Below are positions 27,939 through 36,083 of a stretch of 64,000 nucleotides of DNA, piece after piece (within the stretch, counting starts at the first letter, position 1; the number at the start of each line of letters is the position of its first letter). The notes below the pieces were generated by a model. That model was not told the origin of the DNA and ran no database searches. It worked only from the letters and a program-made list of their open reading frames with translations. Origin of the DNA: Chryseobacterium sp. ERMR1:04 (lineage in GTDB: Bacteria > Bacteroidota > Bacteroidia > Flavobacteriales > Weeksellaceae); assembly GCF_001297705.1 (NCBI RefSeq), contig NZ_LIRF01000005.1:248001-312000 (forward strand), read 5' to 3'. The translations under genes were made by a program, and so were the position numbers.

Positions 27939-28301
27939 CTATTCAAACATTTCCTCAATCTGCTGCATCAGTTTCTTAATAGAATAAGGTTTTGTGACAT
28001 ACGCATGAGCTCCCATTTCTAAGCCTTTTTCAATATCTCTCGGATTATTTTTTGCACTCAGAAAAATGACTTTTGTATCTTTTAATTTTTCGTCTTGTTT
28101 AATGATGTCTAGCGTACTGTATCCGTCCAAATTTGGCATCATAATGTCGAGTAGAATGACGTCGGGAATCATGGTTTTTAAAAATTCCAATACTTCGGTT
28201 CCGTCTCTTGCGATGTAGACGTCGTAGCCGTTTTTCTTGAAACTATATTCCAGTGACATTAATATTTTGTGTTCATCATCTGCAATGATTATCTTTTTCA
28301 T
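27939..28301 (-). CDS. Single-domain (CheY-like) response regulator
   Basis: 120 aa, only a receiver domain with no DNA-binding output. Asp52 in DVILLDIMMPNLDG is the phosphorylation site, with the acidic pair Asp8-Asp9 and Lys104 (YVTKPYS) completing the site; Ser82 sits in place of the conserved Thr/Ser. It begins 8 bp after the symporter-kinase gene, so it is almost certainly the kinase's partner. Without an output domain it must act by protein-protein contact or pass the phosphate on. Related clusters elsewhere (CrbS-CrbR, CbrA-CbrB) use DNA-binding regulators. Confidence 0.92.
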   Translation of the reverse strand: MKKIIIADDEHKILMSLEYSFKKNGYDVYIARDGTEVLEFLKTMIPDVILLDIMMPNLDGYSTLDIIKQDEKLKDTKVIFLSAKNNPRDIEKGLEMGAHAYVTKPYSIKKLMQQIEEMFE

Positions 28302-28309
28302 ATCGTGTT

Positions 28310-31012
28310 TTAATTATGTTCAACTTCATTTTTAATCTCTTTTATTTTTTCAGGAAGGGTGATGGTGAAAGTCACGCCCAGTCCGCTGTTTTCTGCTTTT
28401 ATGGTTCCGCCTTGGGCTTGCACAATCTTCTTTGAAATCGCCAGTCCAAGTCCGCTTCCTATTGGTTTTAGGATATTTTGATTTTTAGATTGATAAAATT
28501 TATCAAAGATCATTTCCAGATCTTCTTCAGGAATTGTTTTTCCTGTGTTGAAAATTTTAATCATTAGTTCATTTTCCTTTTCAGATAATTTAGTTTGTAT
28601 CGTTCCTTGGTTATCTGTAAATTTTAAAGCATTTCCTAAAATATTCTGAAATAACTGAATCATCCTTGCTTCATCATATTCAAATATAAATTGATTTAAA
28701 AGATTCACCTCACTTAAATGAATATTTTTCTGCTGAATTAAATGAAGAAGCGGATTTACAGATTTTTTATAGGTTTCAAGAATGTTATTTTGTTGAATAT
28801 GGAGTGCAATTTCACCATGTTCCAATTTATCCAGATACAAAATATCGTTAATGATTTCACTTAATCTGTCTGATTCTGTGATGATGTTGTTTAAAAATTC
28901 TTTTTTGATGTCTAAAGGAATGTCGTCGTCATCGGCTAAAATTTCTCCGGCTGAACGAATCGCTGTAATCGGAGTTCTCAATTCATGGGCCACAGAATCA
29001 AGGAAGTCATCTTTTTGACGGTCTTTGATGATTAAGCTTTCATTCGCATTTTTCAGATCATCGGAAAGTTGTTTTAGTTCTTCTGATTTTTCTGTGAGTT
29101 TTTTATTTAAAGTAATATTTTCTTTAGATTCCTCTAAAATGTTTAAAACTTCCTTTAAAGATATTTTATCTTCTTGGGTTACGCCTTCAATTAAAATCTT
29201 TGCCGAAGCAGTACCAATTCTCCCTGCCAAAAGGTTTTCCGAAAATTTAATGAATCTTGAATCTGCAGTTTCAGTTTGGGAATCAATACTGTATTTTAAA
29301 TTGAAAATTCTTAAGGCCTGTTCCGTTTTATTTTTACCTAAAAAACGTTCTAAAATATTTTTAATATCCGAAACATAGGCTGTTCCGCGCCAGATAAAAG
29401 CATTTTCGTGATTCTGAATGTATTTGTCAATATCAACGTACAATTCGGCGAAATTTCTTTCACGATAATTTCCTTTTACACTCACAGAAATAATGGTGAA
29501 CAAAGCGGTATTCACAAGCATTGACCAAAAGAAAATCTGTGGAATTTTACTCAAAAAAGAAATGCTGAAAAAATCAAAAGCATTATACATTTCTCTTAAA
29601 ACACCTTTTAATTCCTGATTATAAGAGAAGTAATATTGTGGAATTATTAATCCGAAATAACAAATTGCTAATCCTGCCAGCAATCCGATCACTGCGCCTT
29701 TGTACGTTCCTCTTCTCCAAAATAATGCTCCAAAAAATGCTGGCGCTAATTGTCCGATCACGACAAATGAAATTAAGCCAACAGAATCCAGCGAAGTTTT
29801 TAAAATAAAATACTTATAAAAACCAAACGCCATGATAATCAATGCGAAAATGCTGAATTTTCGAATGTTGGTAATATTTCTGGTATTCTGAACTTCATTT
29901 TCTGATTTAAATTTTCCCAGTAAACCGTAAGGAATAATCAAATTATTAGAAAGCATAATAGATAAAGTAATTGCAGAAATAATAATCATTGAAATACAAG
30001 AGCTTAATCCTCCAAGGAATACTAAAACGGTAATTAACGTATTATCAAAATGCTGCGGAATTAAAATAGAGTAGAACTCCGGATTAACGTTTTGTCCCTC
30101 AAAAATCAACCTTCCCCCCCAAGCGATCGGGAAGATAAAAATGGTGAAAATTAATAAGTACAACGGAAAAAACCAAATCGCAGTTTTGATGTGTTTTTCC
30201 TGTCTGTTTTCAACAATTGCGGTGTGAAATTGTCTCGGCAAAATACAGATTGCTGTTCCTGAAATCAAACAAAGGACCATCCAGTTCATGGCGCCTTCAA
30301 TTCCGTTGAAGGTATTTTTTGCTTTAAAATCTTCAAACTTACTTGCTTTTTCATAAATGTCTGAGAATCCATCAAAAGCATAATAAATCACGAAAAGTCC
30401 TAAAATAATGATGAAAAAAAGTTTCAGAAAACTCTCCAAGGCAATTGCGGAAATTATTCCCAATCGTTTTTCTGAAGCATCCACATATTTTGTTCCGTAA
30501 TACGATGAAAATAAAGCGATTAATATCACAACGAAAGTAGCATTGTCTGTCAGGATATTTTTAGACATAGGCGTTTCTGTTACCAAATGAAAAGTTTCAG
30601 AAATGGCTTTGATCTGTAAACCAATATAGGGAACAATTGCCAAAAGGCAGACGATGGTTATTATGGCGCTGAAACTCCTGCTATTCCCATATCTTAACGA
30701 AATGAAATCTGCTAAACTACTGATTTTATTAACTCTTGAAATTCTTACAATTCGGGTATTGATATAAATCCATGCAGGAATTACCATAATGGGCCCAATG
30801 TAAATGGGAAGGTAATTGAGTCCGCTTGTAGCCGCAACACCGATGCTTCCGTAGTAGGTCCAGGCCGTACAATATACTGCCAAAGACAATGCGTAGATGT
30901 AAGGATTGTTGATCCAGACTTTGCTTTTTTTCTTCTCTGCCAAATGAGCAACTAAGAATAAAAGCGCCAGGTAGATCAAAACAACGATAAATAATGCGAA
31001 ACTACTCATCAT
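28310..31012 (-). CDS. Sodium/solute symporter fused to sensor histidine kinase (CbrA/CrbS-like)
   Basis: 900 aa. Residues 1 to about 520 form a 13-helix SSS-family symporter (SLADFISLRYGNSRSFSAII, GGLSSCISMIIISAITLSI). A STAC-like linker (about 540-620) and a coiled coil (KLTEKSEELKQLSDDL) follow. Then comes a kinase with His676 in DSVAHELRTPITAIRSA, the N box FQNILGNALKF (about 787-797) and the G box GSGLGLAISKKI (about 852-863). The layout matches CbrA/CrbS-type sensors, which control carboxylate or amino-acid use. It overlaps the 64-aa gene upstream by 11 bases and is followed by a CheY-like gene. The nearby acs, prpE, transporter and porin suggest acetate or propionate as signal; this is inference. 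Confidence 0.94.
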   Translation of the reverse strand: MMSSFALFIVVLIYLALLFLVAHLAEKKKSKVWINNPYIYALSLAVYCTAWTYYGSIGVAATSGLNYLPIYIGPIMVIPAWIYINTRIVRISRVNKISSLADFISLRYGNSRSFSAIITIVCLLAIVPYIGLQIKAISETFHLVTETPMSKNILTDNATFVVILIALFSSYYGTKYVDASEKRLGIISAIALESFLKLFFIIILGLFVIYYAFDGFSDIYEKASKFEDFKAKNTFNGIEGAMNWMVLCLISGTAICILPRQFHTAIVENRQEKHIKTAIWFFPLYLLIFTIFIFPIAWGGRLIFEGQNVNPEFYSILIPQHFDNTLITVLVFLGGLSSCISMIIISAITLSIMLSNNLIIPYGLLGKFKSENEVQNTRNITNIRKFSIFALIIMAFGFYKYFILKTSLDSVGLISFVVIGQLAPAFFGALFWRRGTYKGAVIGLLAGLAICYFGLIIPQYYFSYNQELKGVLREMYNAFDFFSISFLSKIPQIFFWSMLVNTALFTIISVSVKGNYRERNFAELYVDIDKYIQNHENAFIWRGTAYVSDIKNILERFLGKNKTEQALRIFNLKYSIDSQTETADSRFIKFSENLLAGRIGTASAKILIEGVTQEDKISLKEVLNILEESKENITLNKKLTEKSEELKQLSDDLKNANESLIIKDRQKDDFLDSVAHELRTPITAIRSAGEILADDDDIPLDIKKEFLNNIITESDRLSEIINDILYLDKLEHGEIALHIQQNNILETYKKSVNPLLHLIQQKNIHLSEVNLLNQFIFEYDEARMIQLFQNILGNALKFTDNQGTIQTKLSEKENELMIKIFNTGKTIPEEDLEMIFDKFYQSKNQNILKPIGSGLGLAISKKIVQAQGGTIKAENSGLGVTFTITLPEKIKEIKNEVEHN

Positions 31013-31196
31013 ATTTTTTTACGATTACAAAAGAGATAATAATGGAAATCATCCAGACCACGAACACGTAAATCAAGATCATCGGATAGCCAAAAACCTC
31101 CTTTTCGCTATTAAATAATAACGAAATAGGAATACTGAAGGCAATCAGGAGTCCGATGCTCAAGAGGATTAATTTTTGTTCGTGTCGTTTTTTCAT
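31002..31196 (-). CDS. Small two-helix membrane protein paired with the symporter-kinase
   Basis: 64 aa with a basic N-terminus (MKKRHEQK) and two hydrophobic segments (about 9-28 and 38-58) ending VIVKKYDE. It overlaps the symporter-kinase gene by 11 bases. Other SSS symporters are commonly preceded by a small two-helix partner (for example YjcH before ActP), so it is probably an accessory subunit. The sequence itself does not let me name a family. Confidence 0.75.
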   Translation of the reverse strand: MKKRHEQKLILLSIGLLIAFSIPISLLFNSEKEVFGYPMILIYVFVVWMISIIISFVIVKKYDE

Positions 31197-31269
31197 AAAT
31201 GATTATTAAAAAGATAATTGATGAATAGATGCTGTGATCATTCATCAATTATCATTCGTAATGTATAGG

Positions 31270-31497
31270 TTAGTTTTTTTCGTCAGAATATTCTCCGGTC
31301 AAAGAATAGTAGCCGAAAATTGCTAATCCGCCAGAGATAATTGGCATCAAAACAAATAGAATAATAATTCCGAATACCAGATCTTCCTGTTTTCCCGAGG
31401 TGATCTTTGGAATTCCCATAACTGTAATTCCGAAATATCCCACTACGAGAGCTGCCAGGATCCATATAATGCCAAATATTTTTTTTAGTGTGTCCAT
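31270..31497 (-). CDS. Small two-helix membrane protein downstream of the MHS transporter
   Basis: 75 aa, two hydrophobic segments (about 5-28 and 42-65), with GYFGITVMGIPKITSGKQED between them and ending GEYSDEKN. Proteins of this size and wording sit beside MHS-family transporters in Bacteroidota; I believe a DUF exists for them but cannot confirm the number. It starts 43 bp after the transporter gene. A role in stabilising the transporter is a guess. Confidence 0.72.
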   Translation of the reverse strand: MDTLKKIFGIIWILAALVVGYFGITVMGIPKITSGKQEDLVFGIIILFVLMPIISGGLAIFGYYSLTGEYSDEKN

Positions 31498-31540
31498 TTT
31501 AATAGTATTAAAATTAATAAAAAATTGAGTGATTCAATGC

Positions 31541-33121
31541 TTAATCGTGAATATTATTGTTCTTATTTCTAAGATATATCATTCCGATAATTAGACAGAC
31601 TGCGGCAACTCCAATCGGATACCAAAGTCCCTGAAGGTACCATGTTGGATGTCCTGCATCTTTTCCGACAGTTACTAAATAGGTCGCAACGGCAGGAAGA
31701 AGTCCTCCAAACACCCCGTTTCCAATGTGATAAGGTAATGACATTGAGGTGTAACGGATTCTTATAGGGAACATTTCTACCAGGAAAGCGGCAATTGGAC
31801 CATAAACCATCGTTACAAATATTACTTGAATGAATACCAAAAATACCAAATACCATTTTGTGTTGTCGGCCAATTTCACGGTTTGAGAAACTTTTGGTTC
31901 TTCGGCTTTTCCGTCTTTTATAACGGCTCCGCTTGGTGACCAATGTACGACACTGTCTTTTTTAATTAAAGTTCCGTCTGTGTACAATATTTCTTTATGG
32001 AAAGTTACAAGGCTGTCCGAGGCGATGTCTTTATGGATTTTAGCGCTTCTTTTTTCGGTAATTCCATTGGCTGCGATAGTTTTGGTTTCAAGGTTTACGC
32101 TTTTAAACATCGCATCATAAATTGGTCTGTAGGCTAAAATTGCGACTAGCATTCCAGTCATCATGATGGCTTTTCGTCCGATTTTATCAGATAACCAACC
32201 GAAAAATACAAAGAAAGGAGTTCCCATCAATAGGGCAGTTGCCATTAAAGAATCGACCTGTGAAGATTCTACGTTCATTACTTTTTGGAGGAAGCTCATG
32301 GCATAAAATTGTCCCGTGTACCAGATTACTCCTTGTCCCATTGCAGCTCCGAATAATGCCAATAAGACAAATTTGAAGTTGTATTTATTCCCGAAACTTT
32401 CTTTTAAAGGATTTTTTGAGGTTTTTCCTTCACTTTTAGCTTTGGCGAAAAGCGGAGATTCTTTCATATTTTTTCTGATGACGTAAGAAACTCCCACCAT
32501 TAAAATAGAGATCCAGAAAGGAACTCTCCATCCCCAACCATCAAACTCTTCGGCAGAAAGGGTATTTTTAGTGATTAAAATAACAATTAATGAAATGAAA
32601 AGTCCTGCTGTTGCAGTCGTTTGAATCCAGGAAGTCCAATATCCTCTTCTGTGAGGTTGGGCATATTCTGCAACATAGGTTGCTGCACCTCCGTATTCTC
32701 CTCCTAAAGCTAAACCTTGTAATAATCTTAAAATTAAGACTAAAACAGGCGCAAGATATCCAATGGTTTCAAAACTCGGGATACATCCGATGAGGAAGGT
32801 TGAAAATCCCATAATTAATAAAGTGACCAAAAAGGTATATTTTCTTCCGATAATATCTCCTAACCTTCCAAAAAATAAAGCTCCAAAAGGTCTTACAACA
32901 AATCCGGCAGCAAAAGTGGCTAATGTAGATAAAAATGCTGCGGTAGGGTTGTCTGACGGGAAAAATTTCGTGGCTAAAACAACGGCCAAACTTCCAAAAA
33001 TGTAGAAGTCATACCATTCTATCAATGTACCGAGTGATGAAGCAGTGATCACGCTCCAAATGGTGCGGTTTTTCTGCTTTTCGGTCATGTTTTCATAAGT
33101 ATCGTGATGATTTTCGCTCAT
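31541..33121 (-). CDS. MFS transporter, metabolite:H+ symporter (MHS) family, with an inserted extramembrane domain
   Basis: 526 aa, inner membrane. The MHS/ProP-KgtP signatures are clear: GTLIEWYDFYIFGSLA, GRLGDIIGRKYTF, RLLQGLALGGEYGGAATYVAEYA and FFVFFGWLSDKIGRK. Family members take up carboxylates, betaines or similar solutes with protons. Unusually, about 85 polar residues (about 335-420, beginning FKSVNLETKTIAANG) are inserted between the helices of the second half, which makes the protein about 90 residues longer than KgtP. Given the acs/prpE and sensor genes downstream on the same strand, a monocarboxylate substrate is likely. Confidence 0.9.
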   Translation of the reverse strand: MSENHHDTYENMTEKQKNRTIWSVITASSLGTLIEWYDFYIFGSLAVVLATKFFPSDNPTAAFLSTLATFAAGFVVRPFGALFFGRLGDIIGRKYTFLVTLLIMGFSTFLIGCIPSFETIGYLAPVLVLILRLLQGLALGGEYGGAATYVAEYAQPHRRGYWTSWIQTTATAGLFISLIVILITKNTLSAEEFDGWGWRVPFWISILMVGVSYVIRKNMKESPLFAKAKSEGKTSKNPLKESFGNKYNFKFVLLALFGAAMGQGVIWYTGQFYAMSFLQKVMNVESSQVDSLMATALLMGTPFFVFFGWLSDKIGRKAIMMTGMLVAILAYRPIYDAMFKSVNLETKTIAANGITEKRSAKIHKDIASDSLVTFHKEILYTDGTLIKKDSVVHWSPSGAVIKDGKAEEPKVSQTVKLADNTKWYLVFLVFIQVIFVTMVYGPIAAFLVEMFPIRIRYTSMSLPYHIGNGVFGGLLPAVATYLVTVGKDAGHPTWYLQGLWYPIGVAAVCLIIGMIYLRNKNNNIHD

Positions 33122-33182
33122 ATTGCTTGAATTTTGATGTTAGTTAAAATTGATATTGAGTTTTTATAATTTATTTTTAATT

Positions 33183-33298
33183 GAACCGCAAAAGAGTCAA
33201 AAGATTAACACATTAATTATTTTTAAGTTTATGATTAAATCGCCATAAGAAGAACACGTGAGTTAAAAAAATCTTCTTGTATTGAGCGGAGTCGAAAT
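33183..33298. repeat. Dispersed repeat fragments between porin and MHS genes
   Basis: AACCGCAAAAGAGTCAAAAG (33184-33203) is a near copy of 17682-17701. TTGAGCGGAGTCGAAAT (near 33280) is a fragment of the TCGAAGC hairpin family seen at 44.5, 61.6 and 62.2 kb. Confidence 0.5.
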
Positions 33299-33368
33299 AT
33301 TATTCTTTTGTAATAAACTTTGTTTTCTAAATAGACGAATATCTTTTGTGGTTAAAATTTTCGAGTTT

Positions 33369-34748
33369 TTATAAATAAATTTGAAATTGTAGGATAAATT
33401 CTCCTTTGGATGATGGACTTTCTGTCGGGCTTGTATAAATAGGTCTCGTGGAATATTGTGTGGTAATTTTTGCATGATGACCATCAATAAACCAATTGGC
33501 TCCTACATCAAATTGTGAAGATGATTTTTCTAAAGCATCGAAACTTTTATGTGTATACGCTGCAAAAGGCTGAATTCTGATTTTTGGTTTTTCTGCCTGA
33601 CTCGGTAAAAGCAAACCTGCCTGCGCGTAGATAATATTACCTGTTCCGATGGTGGGTTGTAGATTTCCTGGTCCTGCGATGGCTTTATCACCAATAAAAT
33701 TGGGGTCGGAGGCAGCGATATTCATAATGCCTAAATTTCTGATGTAATTGGGACCGAATTGATAGTTGTAATAGCCTGCATAGGCAGAAACAGCCATTTT
33801 ATTTTTAGCATTTCCCAAAGGAATGTCTGCGAAAGCATCTACTGCAACAAGTGTAATGTCGTGTTTTTCTATGGTTGAATTAACAGAAGTTCTTGTTCCA
33901 TCCGCTTGATGATAGAAACCGGCGCCAATATTGAAAACCTTTTTTGTTCCAAGATAAGAGCCTACTTTAAAAGGAAGGGTGTTGGATTCTTCATCTAGAA
34001 ACTGATATTCAACATATCCTGCTTTTGAAAAACTGGGATTTCCATTGTTGTCAACTGCTACGGCTTTTGTAGGATCCGTAACATTTACGGGAACTAAATC
34101 TGTGGCGAAAGGTTTGTTTAAACTAAAACGATATTCTAATTTTCCATATTTTCCTTTGGCGAACATTCCTAATTGTCTGGCAAACTGATCCGAATTATCA
34201 ATTAAAGGCCATGAAAAAATAGGGGAGTCAACGGTCAGGAAATTCAATGTGGAAGCCATGGTCATACGGGATAATCCCATATAATAATGAAGTCCCGCCC
34301 CTAAAGATAAACTGAATTTTCCCGATTCTCCAGGTAAAATAACGGCGTATTCATTCCAGGCATCATGAAAAAATAGTTGAGGTTTTTTGCCGTTTCCATA
34401 ACCTCCCGTTCCGGAAGTTCCCGAGCCGCCACCGTTGATGAAAGTTTGATTATTGATTCCGAAATGGGCAAGAATCATATATCTTTTGGAAATCTGAGCG
34501 TACGCTAAAACCCGTAATCGCCTGTTTCCAAAGCTCCAGGAATTGTCAGTGGGTTCTCCACCAACCATGCTTCCAGGATTCATTTGGGTATTTCTTAGCC
34601 AAAATTGATCCCATAAGATAAACCTAACGTATTTGTCACCTTGCGGATTGAGGCTTAATTTAAGTCCGCTACCGTAGTCAGGTGAACCTTGTGAGTATAA
34701 AGAATTACTGATTAGAGCTAATCCAATAAATGTGAGTATTTTCTTCAT
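33369..34748 (-). CDS. Outer-membrane porin-like beta-barrel
   Basis: 459 aa with a signal peptide (about 1-19, GLALISNSLYSQG). The mature protein is rich in alternating, aromatic-capped strands (KYVRFILWDQFWLRNTQ, RRLRVLAYAQISKRYMILAH, KLEYRFSLNKPF) and ends QFDVGANWFIDGHHAKITTQ followed by a final Phe-x-Leu-type strand (FQIYL), as in outer-membrane barrels. It resembles the phosphate-selective/short-chain porin group, but ligand residues cannot be assigned. As first gene of the minus-strand block, upstream of the MHS transporter, it probably lets the same carboxylate cross the outer membrane. Confidence 0.85.
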   Translation of the reverse strand: MKKILTFIGLALISNSLYSQGSPDYGSGLKLSLNPQGDKYVRFILWDQFWLRNTQMNPGSMVGGEPTDNSWSFGNRRLRVLAYAQISKRYMILAHFGINNQTFINGGGSGTSGTGGYGNGKKPQLFFHDAWNEYAVILPGESGKFSLSLGAGLHYYMGLSRMTMASTLNFLTVDSPIFSWPLIDNSDQFARQLGMFAKGKYGKLEYRFSLNKPFATDLVPVNVTDPTKAVAVDNNGNPSFSKAGYVEYQFLDEESNTLPFKVGSYLGTKKVFNIGAGFYHQADGTRTSVNSTIEKHDITLVAVDAFADIPLGNAKNKMAVSAYAGYYNYQFGPNYIRNLGIMNIAASDPNFIGDKAIAGPGNLQPTIGTGNIIYAQAGLLLPSQAEKPKIRIQPFAAYTHKSFDALEKSSSQFDVGANWFIDGHHAKITTQYSTRPIYTSPTESPSSKGEFILQFQIYL

Positions 34749-34929
34749 AAATTATCAATTTTTTGGCGTTAATTTTGTGAAAGCCAAATTGTAATTAATA
34801 ATTTGTTTACGAAAATTTAATATATATTAGTGGTAATAGTATAGCTAGTTGTAAATTTATATTTTAAAATACAATAATTATTGTGATGGTAAAATTTGTA
34901 ATTTGCTTATTTGCAATTGAATATAAGTG

Positions 34930-35346
34930 TTATTTTTTAAACCTTTCCCATTTTATCAACATGTATTTATCAGCAAATTGAGTGATAATAATCCCTGAGT
35001 TTTTAAGATTATCTTCCTGAGCGATATATTCAATCAATTCATTTTGCTTTAAAATTTTATAAACCGGATGGAATTCAGAATGGGGTGGTCTTGTGATATT
35101 ATATTTTTTGATCCACGAACTTATCGTGACATGGGAAACGCCTATAATTCTTTCTATTTCACGGAAACTTAAGCCTTCAAGGTATAACTGAAGGGCTTTT
35201 GTTACATAGTAATCATCTATTCTTTTGCCTAGTTTTTTAACTGTAAAATAGTAATTACAGTCTTTACAATGGAATCTCTGTTTCTCATTAACAATTCCAC
35301 TTTTTACTGTTTTATTGCTGTTGCATTTAGGGCAGTTGCTTTCCAT
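34930..35346 (-). CDS. Zinc-ribbon plus HTH protein, domesticated IS1 InsA-like DNA-binding domain
   Basis: Start at 35346 (MESNCPKCNSNKTVK); longer in-frame readings would run through the divergent promoter region. 138 aa. Cys5, Cys8, Cys27 and Cys30 form a zinc ribbon of the IS1 InsA type, followed by an HTH (about 52-78, LQLYLEGLSFREIERIIGVS, then HVTISSWIKKY). The last 45 residues (ending DKYMLIKWERFKK) are not transposase-like. No InsB/DDE catalytic part follows and no terminal repeats flank it, so it is more likely a transcription factor derived from a transposase than an insertion sequence. It is divergent from the arginine cluster, with paired TTTAGCAAA sites over its own promoter. 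Confidence 0.8.
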   Translation of the reverse strand: MESNCPKCNSNKTVKSGIVNEKQRFHCKDCNYYFTVKKLGKRIDDYYVTKALQLYLEGLSFREIERIIGVSHVTISSWIKKYNITRPPHSEFHPVYKILKQNELIEYIAQEDNLKNSGIIITQFADKYMLIKWERFKK

Positions 35347-35355
35347 GTATAGTAT

Positions 35356-35383
35356 TTTAGCAAATGTATAATAATTTAGCAAA
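35356..35383. promoter_or_regulatory. Paired TTTAGCAAA operator candidate over the zinc-ribbon gene's promoter
   Basis: TTTAGCAAA occurs at 35356-35364 and again at 35375-35383, 19 bp apart. The first copy overlaps a minus-strand TACATTTG box (35368 to 35361) that ends 14 bp from the ATG of the zinc-ribbon/HTH gene. This would suit autorepression. Confidence 0.45.
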
Positions 35384-35451
35384 ATAATATTTTTCAATAA
35401 AGATAATTTTACCTGTGTATTCTGTTTAAACAAAAATAATATCTTTTTTAT

Positions 35452-35483
35452 TTGCTTTTTAAAGTTATTATGTTTTAAATTTG
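35452..35483 (+). promoter_or_regulatory. Promoter of the arginine cluster
   Basis: TTG (35452-35454), 21 bp, TAAATTTG (35476-35483): a full match to the Bacteroidota consensus, 21 bp before the ATG of the GNAT gene that heads the cluster. Confidence 0.65.
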
Positions 35484-35504
35484 TCAAAAAATTCAGATAA
35501 ATAA

Positions 35505-36083
35505 ATGGAAATACAAATTTCCTCATGCGAACATTTAATGTATGTGAGTGAAATACAGCAGGAAATGTATGATTCTGCACAGCGAAGAGGGACGGGCATC
35601 GCAAAACGTTCCATAGAATATTTAAGTAAAAAGATTTCAGATGGTAATGCTGTAATAGCCACTGAAAACGGTGAATGGGTGGGGTTCTGTTATATAGAAA
35701 CCTGGTCACATGGTCAGTTTGTGGCCAACTCAGGGTTGATTGTTTCTCCCAATTTTAGAAATAGAGGAGTCGCGACTTTAATAAAGAATAAAGTCTTTCA
35801 ATTATCCAGAGATAAATATCCAACAGCAAAAATATTTGGTCTTACAACAGGTCTTGCGGTAATGAAAATTAACAGTGACTTGGGATATAAACCCGTTATA
35901 TATTCTGAATTAACACAAGATGAAGAATTTTGGAGCGGTTGTAAGAATTGTGTGAACTATGAAATTTTAATGAAAAAGGAACGTAAAAACTGTCTTTGTA
36001 CAGCAATGCTTTTTGTTCCTGGAAATGATAAAATAAATGAGGTTGGAAACAAACAACCTGAAAATAAAAAGAATAATGAGTAA
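35505..36083 (+). CDS. GNAT acyltransferase, candidate N-acylglutamate synthase
   Basis: 192 aa with a GNAT fold: acyl-CoA pyrophosphate loop VSPNFRNRGVATLIKNKVF (about 82-100), preceded by strands GNAVIATENGEWVGFCYIE. It is the first gene after the cluster promoter and overlaps argG by 8 bases. The window has no argA or argJ, so the first step of arginine synthesis is otherwise unaccounted for. In Bacteroides thetaiotaomicron a GNAT gene next to argG (BT3761, from memory) was assigned by fitness data as N-succinylglutamate synthase. I infer the same role here. The Cys-rich tail (CKNC, NCLC) is notable. Confidence 0.8.
   Translation: MEIQISSCEHLMYVSEIQQEMYDSAQRRGTGIAKRSIEYLSKKISDGNAVIATENGEWVGFCYIETWSHGQFVANSGLIVSPNFRNRGVATLIKNKVFQLSRDKYPTAKIFGLTTGLAVMKINSDLGYKPVIYSELTQDEEFWSGCKNCVNYEILMKKERKNCLCTAMLFVPGNDKINEVGNKQPENKKNNE

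Noticed and set aside
31569..31943. Arg/Ser-rich 124-codon frame within the MHS gene
   Set aside because: Same strand, shifted frame inside a clear transporter; no domain.
35347..35709. Long N-terminal extension of the zinc-ribbon/HTH gene
   Set aside because: It would pass through the divergent promoter and part of the GNAT gene, and the zinc ribbon begins right after ATG 35346.
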